Position numbers and translations under genes: made by a program. 64,000 nt of DNA, from positions 1-64,000 of the forward strand of contig CANNFR010000007.1 of NCBI GenBank assembly GCA_947503935.1, given 5' to 3'. A model generated the notes under the pieces. It was not told where the DNA came from and ran no database searches. It was given only the letters and a program-made list of their open reading frames with translations. This document shows, piece after piece, positions 17,238-29,053 of this stretch. The stretch comes from an uncultured Paracoccaceae bacterium. Its GTDB lineage: Bacteria > Pseudomonadota > Alphaproteobacteria > Rhodobacterales > Rhodobacteraceae. Every line of letters starts with the position of its first letter. Within the stretch, counting starts at the first letter, position 1.

Positions 17238-18173
17238 TCAGGCTTGCGCGGTCCGGTAGCGGCTCGGCGTGATGCCATACTTGGCGCGGAACGCGTTTGA
17301 GAAGTGCGAAGCGCTGCAATAGCCGCAGGCAAAAGCGACCTCTATCAGCGGCAGCGTCGTCTCAGACAACAGGCCCGCGGCGCGTTCCAGCCTGCGGCGT
17401 TGGACCCAGGCCCAGACCGCCTCGCCAGTGATCGTCTTGAAGACGCGGGCGAATTGCGCTTGGCTTAAACAAGCGGCCGCTGCCATATCCGCTATGGAGA
17501 GTGACCCGTCCAGATGTACCTCGGCATAGTCGATGGCACGGGCAATCCGCGACTCCTTGGCGCCGATCAAGTCGGTGAATGGATCGCCGCCATCGAACGC
17601 GACGTCTGCCTCGGTCCCGCCGTCCTCCGCGCCTCGTGCGGCACGCATCACTGACTGCACAATGGTCATGAAGGCCTGCTCGACGAACAGCGTATCGACT
17701 GGATCGGCGCTTGCGGCTGCGGACCATATTGCGCGTGCGAGTCTGTCTTCAAACGTCGTGTGATGGAGCCTGGCATGCAGGGGTTCGATCGCCCGCTCGA
17801 CCGTTCCTGGAAGCAAGCCAAGAAAGTCATCCACTTGCGTGTAGGGGCAGACAAGGAAGAGTAGGTTAAGGTTCGCACCCTGCCGCATATACACCTTGTG
17901 GGTGGTCGGATTGACGTAGGCCGCGGAGCGGCCCGCATGGCAGGTCATTGTCTTGCGGCCGTCGCCGTATTCGACCTCCAGATCATGCGTGCGGTGCGGC
18001 CTTGCAAAGCCGAGCGTGAGCGTGCTGTCGGCGGGGGCGTCAGCTTCAAAAGCGGGCTGGCGAACTGCCACCAGCTCAATCGGCAGCTCACCCACATGAC
18101 GTACCGTACGCGGAAACGCGCTGTAGACGGGATGTGTCTGATAGTTGCTCATGTGAATCAGCGGCGATGTCAT
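17238..18173 (-). CDS. AraC family transcriptional regulator
   Basis: 311 residues. The N-terminal part (1-180) resembles the ligand/oligomerisation domain of AraC-binding-like activators. Residues 205-308 hold the double HTH, with SIADMAAAACLSQAQFARVFKTI and ACGYCSASHFSNAFRAKYGITPS as recognition regions. Divergently placed to the aldo/keto reductase gene at 18424, it is the obvious candidate regulator of that gene. The ATG at 18173 has an AGGGGA site six bases away; the ATG at 18152 has none. Confidence 0.88.
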   Translation of the reverse strand: MTSPLIHMSNYQTHPVYSAFPRTVRHVGELPIELVAVRQPAFEADAPADSTLTLGFARPHRTHDLEVEYGDGRKTMTCHAGRSAAYVNPTTHKVYMRQGANLNLLFLVCPYTQVDDFLGLLPGTVERAIEPLHARLHHTTFEDRLARAIWSAAASADPVDTLFVEQAFMTIVQSVMRAARGAEDGGTEADVAFDGGDPFTDLIGAKESRIARAIDYAEVHLDGSLSIADMAAAACLSQAQFARVFKTITGEAVWAWVQRRRLERAAGLLSETTLPLIEVAFACGYCSASHFSNAFRAKYGITPSRYRTAQA

Positions 18174-18423
18174 GATCCGTCCCCTGATGACGTTGCGATA
18201 GCGCGATGAAGACGCCCAAAATTCTACACGAAATCGCGTCCTGCGCCAGCAGGGCGCCCTTCGCCAAGACGCAGCGCCAGTTCGCGGTTCATCATTATGT
18301 GTGAAATCTGCAAGAAAATGCGTCTTTCGTGCATCGCCGTCGGACGCACGGACGTTACGCTCAGCCACACCTAAGGGTCGTGCAGTGGCCCCACATCTTC
18401 CCGCATCGAAAGGAACTGATCCC

Positions 18424-19560
<1,137 letters not shown>

Positions 19561-19566
19561 GACGCC

Positions 19567-19593
19567 CGGCGGCCTCGCTCTGGCGGGGCCGCC
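19567..19593 (+). terminator. possible GC hairpin after the aldo/keto reductase
   Basis: GGCGGCC (19568-19574) pairs with GGCCGCC (19587-19593) over a 12-base loop, seven bases after the stop codon. There is no T tract, so this is a stable hairpin and a weak terminator candidate. Confidence 0.3.
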
Positions 19594-19713
19594 CCCTTGT
19601 CCGTCTTTCAGGATGGTGCGCTTCGATAAGACGCCCGCCTGGACCGGTGCATCCGCCCCTTCAACTACGCATATGCTTGCCCATCAGGGGTTGAGGTTCT
19701 AGCCTCTCGCCTC

Positions 19714-20649
19714 ATGACAACCGCACTTTTTACCCATCCCGATTGTCTGGGCCACGTCACGCCGCCCGGACACCCTGAACAGGTCGCCCGTTTGCAAGCG
19801 GTGGATAAGGCGTTGCAGGCGCCGTCATTCAGTGAATTGCTTCGTCTCGAAGCCCCCTTGGGCGACGAAGCCGACATCCTGCGTTGTCATCCGCAGCCCT
19901 ACATCGACAAGGTTAAAGCCGCGATACCGGCGGAGGGATGGGTTTCGCTCGATGCCGATACGCATGTCTCGCCGGGGTCGCTGAATGCGGCGTTGCGCGG
20001 CGTTGGTGCAGTCTGTCAGGCCGTTGATCTGGTAATGGCGGGCGAGGTGGCGAATGCCTTTTGCGCCACGCGCCCCCCCGGCCACCATGCGGAACGCGAG
20101 ACGGCCATGGGGTTCTGCCTGTTTGGCAATGTGGCCATCGCGGCCAAACGGGCGCTGGACCATCATGGGCTTGCCCGCGTGGCGGTGGTGGATTTCGATG
20201 TGCATCACGGCAATGGCACGCAGGACCTTCTGTGGGACGAAAAGCGCGCGCTTTTCGCCTCGACCCATCAAATGCCGCTATATCCCGGTACCGGCGACCG
20301 GCATGAAACCGGGGCGCATAACAATATTCTCAACGTCCCCCTGCCGCCCGGCGCCGGCAGCGATGCGTTCCGCCAGGCGATGGAGGCGATGGTGCTGCCC
20401 GCTCTGGAAGATTTCGCGCCCGAGATGATCCTGATCTCGGCCGGGTTCGACGCGCATGAGGCCGACCCGCTGGCCCAGATGCGCCTGACCGAAGACGATT
20501 TCGCCTGGGTCACGGACCGCATCTGCGATGTGGCCGATACTTGCACAAACGGCCGTGTGGTCTCGACTTTGGAGGGGGGATATGATTTGCCAAGCCTCGC
20601 CGCCAGCGTCGCGGTGCATGTGGCAAAGCTGATGGAGCGGGGCGGATGA
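19714..20649 (+). CDS. histone-deacetylase family protein (acetoin-utilisation-like)
   Basis: 311 residues of the class II HDAC/AcuC/acetylpolyamine amidohydrolase fold. Zinc and catalytic residues: RPPGHHAE (two histidines), DFDVHHGNGT (Asp and His ligands), SAGFDAH (Asp), and EGGYD (catalytic Tyr). It hydrolyses acetyl groups from lysine or polyamines in the cytoplasm; the natural substrate is unknown. Its stop overlaps xseB (ATGA at 20646), a linkage usual in Rhodobacterales. Confidence 0.9.
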   Translation: MTTALFTHPDCLGHVTPPGHPEQVARLQAVDKALQAPSFSELLRLEAPLGDEADILRCHPQPYIDKVKAAIPAEGWVSLDADTHVSPGSLNAALRGVGAVCQAVDLVMAGEVANAFCATRPPGHHAERETAMGFCLFGNVAIAAKRALDHHGLARVAVVDFDVHHGNGTQDLLWDEKRALFASTHQMPLYPGTGDRHETGAHNNILNVPLPPGAGSDAFRQAMEAMVLPALEDFAPEMILISAGFDAHEADPLAQMRLTEDDFAWVTDRICDVADTCTNGRVVSTLEGGYDLPSLAASVAVHVAKLMERGG

Positions 20650-20888
20650 GCGACAAAGCAGTGAAAGACATGAGCTTTGAAGAAGCCATGGCCGAGCTTG
20701 AGCGCGTGGTGGGCCAGCTGGAACGCGGCGATGTGGCGCTGGACGACTCGATCAAGCTTTATGAACGCGGCGCTGCGCTAAAGGCGCATTGCGAGGCGCG
20801 GTTGAAGGCGGCCGAGGAAAAGGTCGCCCAGATCACGCTGGGCGATGGCGGCAAGCCCACTGGTACGAAACCTGCCGAAGGGCTCTGA
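20646..20888 (+). CDS. xseB: exodeoxyribonuclease VII small subunit
   Basis: 80 residues, the normal length. The family pattern MSFEEAMAELERVVGQLERGD and LDDSIKLYERG is present. It binds in several copies to XseA to form exonuclease VII, which degrades single-stranded DNA in repair. XseA is not in this window. Located directly before ispA (no gap), as in E. coli and many proteobacteria. Confidence 0.95.
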   Translation: MSDKAVKDMSFEEAMAELERVVGQLERGDVALDDSIKLYERGAALKAHCEARLKAAEEKVAQITLGDGGKPTGTKPAEGL

Positions 20889-21755
20889 ATGTTTCAGGAC
20901 AGCCTGAGGGGCGCCTCGGCCCGCGTGAAGGCCCGGCTTGATGCCGCTTTGTCCGATGGCGCCGATCTACCGGTGATCCAAGCGATGCGCTACGCGCTGA
21001 AGGGCGGCAAGGGCCTGCGCGGATTTCTGGTGATCGAAGGCGCCCGGCTGCACGATGTGGCCCCTGAGAACGCGGTTTTCGCAGCCGCCGCGGTTGAGGC
21101 GATCCACGCCTATTCGCTGGTGCATGACGATCTGCCCTGCATGGATGACGACGACCTGCGGCGCGGGCGGCCCACATTGCATGTGGAATGGGACGAGGCG
21201 ACCGCCGTTCTGGCGGGCGATGCTCTGCAATCCCTGGCGTTCGAGATGCTGGCGGCCGAGGCGGACACAGCGCCCGAGATCCGCCTGTCGCTGATCGCGT
21301 CCCTGGCCCAGGCCTCGGGCGCCGCCGGCATGGTGCTGGGTCAGGCGCAGGATATCGCGGCTGAAAGTGCCGCCCAGCCTCTGGACCTGGACCAGATCAC
21401 CGCGTTGCAGGCCAATAAGACCGGCGCGCTGATCCGCTGGTCGGCCGAAGCGGGCGCCGTTCTGGGCGGCGCCGATCCTGGCCCGCTGCGGCACTATGCG
21501 CAAGCCTTGGGGCTTGCCTTTCAGATCGCCGATGACATCTTGGATATTGAGGGCGATGCCCAGAAAACCGGCAAACGGCTGCGCAAGGATGCCGAGGCGG
21601 GCAAGGCGACCTTCGTCTCGCTTCTGGGTCTGGACGGCGCCAAGGCAAAGGCCGCGACGCTGGTCGCCGAGGCCGAGGCGGCTTTGAGCCCGTACGGCCC
21701 GGCGGCGGAAACCTTGCGGGACGCGGCGCGTTTCGTTATCGCCCGTGACAGCTGA
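20889..21755 (+). CDS. ispA: polyprenyl (farnesyl/geranylgeranyl) diphosphate synthase
   Basis: 288 residues of the trans-isoprenyl diphosphate synthase family. First aspartate-rich motif in VHDDLPCMDDDDLRRGRPT, second in FQIADDILD, plus GGKGLRG near the N-terminus for substrate binding. It condenses isopentenyl diphosphate with allylic diphosphates for quinone tails, carotenoids and undecaprenyl carriers. Lies between xseB and the threonine aldolase; dxs follows that. Product length (C15 or C20) cannot be settled by eye. Confidence 0.92.
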   Translation: MFQDSLRGASARVKARLDAALSDGADLPVIQAMRYALKGGKGLRGFLVIEGARLHDVAPENAVFAAAAVEAIHAYSLVHDDLPCMDDDDLRRGRPTLHVEWDEATAVLAGDALQSLAFEMLAAEADTAPEIRLSLIASLAQASGAAGMVLGQAQDIAAESAAQPLDLDQITALQANKTGALIRWSAEAGAVLGGADPGPLRHYAQALGLAFQIADDILDIEGDAQKTGKRLRKDAEAGKATFVSLLGLDGAKAKAATLVAEAEAALSPYGPAAETLRDAARFVIARDS

Positions 21756-21767
21756 GGAGACCTCGTG

Positions 21768-22820
<1,053 letters not shown>

Positions 22821-22851
22821 CGTCATGACGCACAGAAAGGACAGAAGCCCC

Positions 22852-24780
22852 GTGACCGACCGATCGACAACCCCGCTCCTCGACCGCATCCGGCTTCCGG
22901 CCGACCTCAAGGGCCTCACCGACCGCGAGCTGAGGCAAGTGGCCGACGAACTCCGCGCTGAGACCATTTCGGCCGTTGCCGAAACCGGCGGGCATCTGGG
23001 CGCGGGTTTGGGCGTGGTTGAGATGACTGTTGCCCTGCACGCCGTTTTTGACACGCCGAAGGATCGGCTGATCTGGGATGTGAGCCACCAATGCTACCCC
23101 CACAAGATCCTTACCGGGCGCCGCGACCGCATGTCGACCCTGCGCAAGAAGGATGGGTTGTCGGGGTTCACCAAACGCTCTGAAAGTCCCTATGACCCAT
23201 TCGGGGCGGCGCACAGCTCAACCTCGATCTCGGCCGCTTTGGGGTTCGCCGTGGCGCGAGACCTGGGCGGCGCGCCCGAGCATGGCATCGGCGACGCGAT
23301 TGCGGTGATCGGCGATGGCGCGATTTCCGCCGGCATGGCCTATGAGGCGCTGAACAATGCGGGTCATCTGAAAAAGCGGCTGATCGTGATCCTGAACGAT
23401 AACGAGATGTCGATCGCCCCGCCCGTCGGCGCGATGAGCTCGTACCTCTCGCGGCTTTACGCCGGTGCCCCGTTTCAGGAGTTCAAGGCCGCCGCCAAAG
23501 GCGCGGTCAATCTGCTGCCCGAGCCGTTTCGCGAAGGCGCCAAGCGGGCCAAGGACATGCTGAAACACATGACCGTCGGCGGCACCCTCTTTGAAGAACT
23601 GGGCTTTTCCTATGTCGGCCCCATCGACGGCCACGATATGGAGCAGCTCCTGGCTGTCCTGCGCACGGTGAAAGAGCGCGCGACTGGCCCGATCCTGATC
23701 CACGCGATCACCAAGAAGGGCAAGGGCTATGCGCCCGCCGAGCGTGCTGTGGATGGCGGCCATGCCACCGCCGCCTTCGACATGGTCACCGGCAAGCAGA
23801 AGAAGGCGCCATCAAACGCGCCGTCCTACACCAAGGTCTTCGCCCAAAGCCTGATCCATGAGGCCGAGGCCGACAGCAAGATCGTCGCGGTCACGGCGGC
23901 CATGCCAGACGGCACCGGCCTGAACCTGTTCGCCGAGCGTTTCCCGAACCGCTGCTTTGACGTGGGCATTGCCGAACAGCATGGCGTGACCTTTTCCGCC
24001 GGGCTGGCGGCCGGTGGCCTCAAGCCGTTCTGCGCGATCTATTCAACCTTCCTGCAGCGTGGCTACGATCAGGTCGTGCATGACGTGGCGTTGCAGCGTC
24101 TGCCTGTACGCTTTGCAGTGGATCGTGCCGGTCTGGTCGGCGCCGACGGCGCGACCCATGCGGGCGCGTTCGACATCGCCTATCTCTCAAACCTGCCGGG
24201 CTTCGTGGTGATGGCGGCGGCTGATGAGGCCGAGCTGGTCCACATGGTCGCCACCGCCGTTGCCCATGATGACGGCCCCATCGCCTTCCGTTTCCCGCGG
24301 GGCGAGGGCGTCGGCGTCGATATGCCCGACCGCGGCATCCCGCTGGAAATCGGCAAGGGCCGCATCGTGGCCGAAGGCGCGCGCGTAGCGATCCTGTCCT
24401 TTGGCACACGGCTGGCCGAGGTGCAGAAGGCGGCGGAGAATCTGAGCCAAAAGGGCATCACGCCGACCATCGCTGATGCGCGCTTTTCCAAACCGCTCGA
24501 CCGCGATCTGATCCTGCAACTGGCGGCCGATCACGAGGCGCTGATCACGATCGAGGAAGGCGCGGTGGGTGGCTTTGGGGCGCATGTGGCGCAACTTCTG
24601 GCCGATGAGGGGGTGTTCGACAATGGGCTCAAATTCCGCTCGATGGTCTTCCCCGATATCTTCATCGACCAGTCCAGCCCGGTGGATATGTACGAGACAG
24701 CCGGCATGAACGCACCGCAGATCGAGGCCAAGGTGCTTGAGGTGCTCGGCGTCGCCGATATGGCCAGCCGCCGCGCCTAG
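22852..24780 (+). CDS. dxs: 1-deoxy-D-xylulose-5-phosphate synthase
   Basis: 642 residues. Thiamine-diphosphate enzyme that condenses pyruvate and glyceraldehyde-3-phosphate, the first step of the MEP isoprenoid pathway. TPP motif from [10 protein letters not shown] to the LNDN after it, the catalytic GIAEQHGVT, and a transketolase C-terminal domain with EGAVGGFG. The GTG at 22852 gives the family start [13 protein letters not shown]; an ATG at 22825 would add nine residues and lacks a ribosome site. Its TAG shares CTAG with the facing gene's stop (24777-24780). Confidence 0.95.
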   Translation: MTDRSTTPLLDRIRLPADLKGLTDRELRQVADELRAETISAVAETGGHLGAGLGVVEMTVALHAVFDTPKDRLIWDVSHQCYPHKILTGRRDRMSTLRKKDGLSGFTKRSESPYDPFGAAHSSTSISAALGFAVARDLGGAPEHGIGDAIAVIGDGAISAGMAYEALNNAGHLKKRLIVILNDNEMSIAPPVGAMSSYLSRLYAGAPFQEFKAAAKGAVNLLPEPFREGAKRAKDMLKHMTVGGTLFEELGFSYVGPIDGHDMEQLLAVLRTVKERATGPILIHAITKKGKGYAPAERAVDGGHATAAFDMVTGKQKKAPSNAPSYTKVFAQSLIHEAEADSKIVAVTAAMPDGTGLNLFAERFPNRCFDVGIAEQHGVTFSAGLAAGGLKPFCAIYSTFLQRGYDQVVHDVALQRLPVRFAVDRAGLVGADGATHAGAFDIAYLSNLPGFVVMAAADEAELVHMVATAVAHDDGPIAFRFPRGEGVGVDMPDRGIPLEIGKGRIVAEGARVAILSFGTRLAEVQKAAENLSQKGITPTIADARFSKPLDRDLILQLAADHEALITIEEGAVGGFGAHVAQLLADEGVFDNGLKFRSMVFPDIFIDQSSPVDMYETAGMNAPQIEAKVLEVLGVADMASRRA

Positions 24781-25361
24781 GACCTGCCGCATCCGATCAG
24801 CTGCGCCTGATACAGATCAGCGCGCGCCGCAACCTCGGCCGAGACACGCAAAAGCCAGGCCTTGGAGTTGTAGCTGCCTCGCCGAAACCCGGTATGCCCT
24901 TCGTGATAGGCCAGATATTGGTTGCGCGCGTCCGACTTCGCGATGCCGTTCTTTTCGACGGTGCGGGTCATGTACCAGCCCATGAAATCGGTCGCGTCGT
25001 CGATATCGTCACGCCGGGCGCGGCGTTTGCCGGTATCGTCGCGGTACTCATCCCACGTGCCGTCCAGTGCCTGGCTGTACCCATAGGCCGATGATTGCCG
25101 GCCCATCGGAATGACCCCCAGCGAATACCGAAACGGCGTGCGCGCATCGCCTACGAACTTCGATTCCTGGTAAATCATCGCCATCATTACGGGGACCGGC
25201 ACATCCCAGCGCCGCTCAGCCCGCTCAAGCGCGCGGAAGTATTCCGGGCGCTCGCGTGCCAACTCGCACGCATTATCCAGATTGCGGGGTGCGGAATAGT
25301 TACCGCCCCCGCCGCAGCCGGCCAGAAAGACCAGCAAACACACGCGAAGAAACCTGCTCAT
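24777..25361 (-). CDS. lytic-transglycosylase-like lipoprotein (lysozyme superfamily)
   Basis: 194 residues from the ATG at 25361. Lipoprotein signal with lipobox LAGC (Cys17), so probably anchored in the outer membrane. The body has an SLT-type lysozyme fold: IYQESKF with the catalytic Glu, [10 protein letters not shown], and [16 protein letters not shown]. It would cleave murein glycan strands, matching the transglycosylase SLT family seen in this order. A longer upstream start (25424) would hide the signal. Its stop codon overlaps that of dxs. Confidence 0.85.
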   Translation of the reverse strand: MSRFLRVCLLVFLAGCGGGGNYSAPRNLDNACELARERPEYFRALERAERRWDVPVPVMMAMIYQESKFVGDARTPFRYSLGVIPMGRQSSAYGYSQALDGTWDEYRDDTGKRRARRDDIDDATDFMGWYMTRTVEKNGIAKSDARNQYLAYHEGHTGFRRGSYNSKAWLLRVSAEVAARADLYQAQLIGCGRS

Positions 25362-25434
25362 CTGCCTCTCGCTTTTCTTTTTTTTCACAGAATAGAGGAT
25401 TTTGGCCTTCGGGGGAATGGGCAAGGCGCCCCTG

Positions 25435-26316
25435 TCAGATCACAAATGCCAGGGTCAACGGCAAAGTGATGACCGAAAGCAGGGTCGAGACGACCACGAG
25501 GCCCGCCACACCATCCGCATCGGCGCCATATTTTTCGGCGATCAGGTAGGATGTCACGGCCACCGGCGTGGAAAGCTGCAGGACCAGCACGGCAAACGCC
25601 ACCGGCGGCAGTTGGAACCAAAGGCCCACGCCCCAGCCGATAGCCACGCAGAGCGCCACTTTCACCGTTGAAAGCCAGACCGCTTGCCCCAGACGCCCCG
25701 GCGTCAACCGCGCCACGGCAACGCCCAGGGTGACCAGCATCAGGGGAATCGCCATCTGTCCTATCAGGTCCAGCGCGTTCGTCAGAAAGGTCGGCGTCTC
25801 CCAATCCTGCCAGAGAAACAGCGCACCCAGAAGCGTCGCCCCCACGATCGGCTCTTTCAAAACGCGCGTGGGATTGCCACCGCCGCTGACCAGCCAGACG
25901 CCGAAGGTGAACGACCAGATCGCCATGATCGCAAAGACCACGACGGCAAATCCCAAACCCTCATCACCAAAGGCAAACAGCGCAAGTGGCAGGCCAAGAT
26001 TGCCGGTATTGCCGAAAATTAGCGGCGCCAGATAGGTCCGCCGATCCAGCCGGGCCACAGCAACCAGAGCCAAAAATACAAAGGTAACAATGGCGTAGGC
26101 CACGATTGACGCCAGTGACAACGCCGTCAGCGCCGAGGCTTCGATATCGGTGCGCATCAGTGCGACGAAGATCAGACAGGGCACGGACAGGGTCATCGCC
26201 AGACGGGTGACGAATTGCACCCGGTATTCAAAGCCCAGCTTGACCCATCCGAACCCAATGGCGGCCAGCAGGAAAACGGGGGCCACGATCTCAAGCACTG
26301 TCAGAATGATAGTCAC
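25435..26316 (-). CDS. AEC family (auxin efflux carrier-type) transporter
   Basis: 293 residues with about ten hydrophobic segments, two inverted halves of five. The half-site asparagine/proline pairs are visible in FGNTGNLGLPL and LSTPVAVTSYLIA. Bacterial AEC proteins export or exchange organic acids such as malate and malonate at the inner membrane. Substrate not predictable here. It shares an 84-base region with the divergent hspQ gene. Confidence 0.88.
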   Translation of the reverse strand: MTIILTVLEIVAPVFLLAAIGFGWVKLGFEYRVQFVTRLAMTLSVPCLIFVALMRTDIEASALTALSLASIVAYAIVTFVFLALVAVARLDRRTYLAPLIFGNTGNLGLPLALFAFGDEGLGFAVVVFAIMAIWSFTFGVWLVSGGGNPTRVLKEPIVGATLLGALFLWQDWETPTFLTNALDLIGQMAIPLMLVTLGVAVARLTPGRLGQAVWLSTVKVALCVAIGWGVGLWFQLPPVAFAVLVLQLSTPVAVTSYLIAEKYGADADGVAGLVVVSTLLSVITLPLTLAFVI

Positions 26317-26400
26317 ACACTGTTTCCCCGGATTTGAGCCAACTTTATTTGCAATCGCAGCAATCGAGGACTACTTTCGTCGTAAGGGGGTTGCAACGGC

Positions 26401-26727
26401 ATGCTGAGAACGCTCGCCAAATATCATCTGGGCCAAGTGGTTCGCCACCGGAAGCATCCCTTCCGGGGGGTGGTTTTTGACGTCGATCCGGAATTTGCCA
26501 ATTCCGAGGAATGGTATCGCGCCATCCCTGAGGAGAGCCGCCCGTCCAAGGATCAGCCGTTCTACCATCTCTTGGCCGAGAATGAGCATGACTATTATGT
26601 AGCCTACGTGTCCGAGCAGAACCTTCTGCCGGATGAAACGGGCGAGCCGGTCGACCACCCCGATCTGCCCGACCTCTTCGGTGATTTCGAAGATGGCTTT
26701 TACCCGCTGCAGGTTCAGCTTAACTAG
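26401..26727 (+). CDS. hspQ: heat shock protein HspQ (YccV-like)
   Basis: 108 residues, normal family length. The conserved core YHLGQVVRHRKHPFRGVVFDVDPEF and PFYHLLAENEHDYYVAYVSEQNL identifies HspQ, a small protein that binds hemimethylated DNA in vitro and acts as a specificity factor for Lon protease. The C-terminus is acidic. Its TAG lies in CTAG (26724-26727), shared with the stop of the gamma-glutamyltransferase on the other strand. I see no clear heat-shock sigma promoter. Confidence 0.93.
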   Translation: MLRTLAKYHLGQVVRHRKHPFRGVVFDVDPEFANSEEWYRAIPEESRPSKDQPFYHLLAENEHDYYVAYVSEQNLLPDETGEPVDHPDLPDLFGDFEDGFYPLQVQLN

Positions 26728-28304
26728 TATCCCAGCGCGCAGCCGTCCTTGCGCGGGTCCGAGGCGCCCTGCAGAACGCCTCCCTCATGATCGATCAGAA
26801 TGGTTTGGGCCCCGCCGACCGGTGTGTCGGGCACCACAACCTTGTGCCCCAGATCGGCCAGCGTTTGGTGAACGTCCTGGGCATAGCCGCGCTCAACCTT
26901 CAGTTCGCCCGCATCTGCAAAGGCCCGCGGCGCATCCAGCGCGCTTTGCGGGTCCATCCCGTAATCGACGATGTTTGAGACGAACCGCGCATGGCCCGTG
27001 GCCTGATAGGCGCCGCCCATGACGCCGAAGGGCATCGTGATGCGCCCGTTCTTGCGCAGCATCGCGGGAATGATCGTGTGCATCGGGCGCTTGCCGCCCA
27101 TCGCCTCATTTGGGTGCCCTTCTTCCAGAGTGAACCCGGCGCCGCGATTGTGCAACAGCAGACCGAACTTGTCGGTTGCAATGCCTGCGCCGAAGGAGTG
27201 GTAGATCGAATAGATCAGCGAAACTGCCATCCGATCCTTGTCGACCACGGTCAGATAGATCGTTTCCTTATGCACCGCGTCCGAGGTTTTGCGCGGATCG
27301 GGCATCGCCCGTTTGGGATCAATCAACGCGGCCAGTTCCCGCGCGGTTTCCGGCGCTAGAATATAGGCAAGCCTGGTCATGTAATCGGCGTCGGCGACAA
27401 AGCGATCACGGGCGTCATAGGCCAGCTTGGTCGCCTCGGCCTCGATATGCACCCGGTCGGCGCCTCTGACGTCCATCGCGCCGATGTCAAAATTGGCCAG
27501 GATGTTTGCCAGAAGGATCGCCGCGGCGCCTTGGCCGTTCGGCGGATGTTCGACCAGATCGACATCGCGGTAGCTGCCGCTGATCGGGTCGCCCCACGTC
27601 GCTTCGACGGCGGCGAAATCCTCGGCGGTGTGGACACCGCCCAGCGCCTGCAAGGTAGCGATCATGTCGTCGGCCACTTCGCCCTGATAGAACGCATCGC
27701 GCCCGTCCCGCGCGATGCGGCGCAGCACTTCGGCCTGACCGGGCGCGCGGAAGATCTGCCCCGCCTTGGCCGGGGCGCCGCCGATCAGGAACGCCTCGCG
27801 CGCCCTGCCCTGCAAGGCGTCCGCCGCCTCGGCCCAGTCGAAGGCCACGCGGGGCGCGACTGGCACACCGTCTTCGGCGTAACGGATGGCGGGTGCCAAA
27901 ATGCGGTCGAGCCCCCAGGACCCGTGGCTTTCGGCCAGACGGCAGAACGCGTCGACCGCGCCCGGCAGGGTGACGGCCTCGGGGCCGCCGACCGGGATCG
28001 TCGCCAGCCCCCGCGCCCGCAAATCGGCTGCATCCAGTGCCTCCGGCGCGCGACCAGAGCCGTTGAGGGCCAGAACATCCTCGGTCCCCGCGGGTTTGAG
28101 CAACACAAAGCAATCGCCTCCGAGGCCGGTCATCTGCGGTTCGCAAAAGCCCAGCAAAACGGCGGCCGCGATGGCGGCATCTACGGCGTTTCCACCATCT
28201 TCCAGTATCGAGATCGCCGTTTGTGCCGCCAGCGGATGCGATGTGGCGCACATGCCGTTGGTGGCAAAAACCTGGGACCGCCCTGGAAGATGGAAATCGC
28301 GCAT
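26724..28304 (-). CDS. ggt: gamma-glutamyltransferase family protein
   Basis: 526 residues of the Ntn-hydrolase gamma-glutamyltranspeptidase family: GGNAVDAAIAAAVLLG, GLGGDCF, then the autocleavage site at T348 (HKETIYLTVVD) and GGKRPMHTIIPAML. Self-cleavage gives large and small subunits. No signal peptide, so unlike E. coli Ggt it is probably cytoplasmic; the nucleophile context ETIY differs from the usual TTHxS, so the substrate may not be glutathione (acylase-like members exist). Confidence 0.87.
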   Translation of the reverse strand: MRDFHLPGRSQVFATNGMCATSHPLAAQTAISILEDGGNAVDAAIAAAVLLGFCEPQMTGLGGDCFVLLKPAGTEDVLALNGSGRAPEALDAADLRARGLATIPVGGPEAVTLPGAVDAFCRLAESHGSWGLDRILAPAIRYAEDGVPVAPRVAFDWAEAADALQGRAREAFLIGGAPAKAGQIFRAPGQAEVLRRIARDGRDAFYQGEVADDMIATLQALGGVHTAEDFAAVEATWGDPISGSYRDVDLVEHPPNGQGAAAILLANILANFDIGAMDVRGADRVHIEAEATKLAYDARDRFVADADYMTRLAYILAPETARELAALIDPKRAMPDPRKTSDAVHKETIYLTVVDKDRMAVSLIYSIYHSFGAGIATDKFGLLLHNRGAGFTLEEGHPNEAMGGKRPMHTIIPAMLRKNGRITMPFGVMGGAYQATGHARFVSNIVDYGMDPQSALDAPRAFADAGELKVERGYAQDVHQTLADLGHKVVVPDTPVGGAQTILIDHEGGVLQGASDPRKDGCALGY

Positions 28305-28395
28305 CTCATGCTCCTTTATCGACAGGATGGACCCTATGGCAGCCGCTACGGCTTGCCAACCGACGAAAGAATTTGCGATTTCAGGAGAGTAAGTA

Positions 28396-28442
28396 CCTCG
28401 GCGCCGCGCACTGGGTGGGGGCTGTGAAACACGGCGCCGAGG
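28396..28442. repeat. 11-base perfect inverted repeat
   Basis: CCTCGGCGCCG (28396-28406) and its exact complement CGGCGCCGAGG (28432-28442) with a 25-base spacer, between the end of the RsbW-like gene and the start of ggt. It could be an operator for ggt or an RNA hairpin ending the leftward RsbW transcript. No T tract follows. Confidence 0.5.
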
Positions 28443-28545
28443 GAAGCCATAAGCTACAAGTGTGTAGATGACAGCGATTCGGGGCCGCGTTGGGGAGGAA
28501 TCGGGGCGACTTCAAGGCAAGTCCATAAGCCCCGAATTGCGCCAG

Positions 28546-29049
28546 TTACGGATAATCCTGAGCCATGTCATTCGACAAGGTGAATGTCAGCAGATTGCCG
28601 TCCGGCTGGCGGGTATACCGGATATCCTGGGCAAGGCTTTGGATAAGGAACCAACCGAACCCACCTTCCGGAAGCTCGTTGATATCAGCCTGTGTATCGG
28701 GGCAATCGCCTGTCGGTAGGGCATGACCGGGCATCGGGTGGCCATCGTCCCACACCTTGGCGATGGTCGTGCCATCGCCGATCCGCAAGGTTACCTCAAT
28801 CCGGCCTTGCGACAAACCGCTTAGAGCATGTTCGACCACATTGTTCAGCACCTCGGCCAAAACCAGCTCGGCTGTGCCGATGGCTGCGTCGGGCAGGCCA
28901 GCGGCGCCCAGCGCCTCGGTAAGCTCTGCCAAAGCATCGCGAACGGCATGTTGGTCAGCGGTAAGAGACACGCAGACGCGCGAACGGGCATCATTCACCC
29001 GGTCGCAGAGGTCAGGATCACTTATTTTTCGGGACTGGCGTATCGCCAC
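28546..29049 (-). CDS. anti-sigma-factor serine kinase-like ATPase (RsbW family)
   Basis: 167 residues from a GTG at 29049, four bases after the STAS gene stop. GHKL ATPase motifs: N box AELVLAEVLNNVVEHAL, G1 WDDGHPMPG, G2 EGGFGWFLI. RsbW proteins bind a sigma factor and phosphorylate the STAS antagonist. The cognate STAS protein is the adjacent upstream gene; no sigma factor is nearby. An ATG at 29109 inside the STAS gene would extend it by 20 residues and cannot be excluded. Confidence 0.85.
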   Translation of the reverse strand: MAIRQSRKISDPDLCDRVNDARSRVCVSLTADQHAVRDALAELTEALGAAGLPDAAIGTAELVLAEVLNNVVEHALSGLSQGRIEVTLRIGDGTTIAKVWDDGHPMPGHALPTGDCPDTQADINELPEGGFGWFLIQSLAQDIRYTRQPDGNLLTFTLSNDMAQDYP

Positions 29050-29053
29050 GGAA

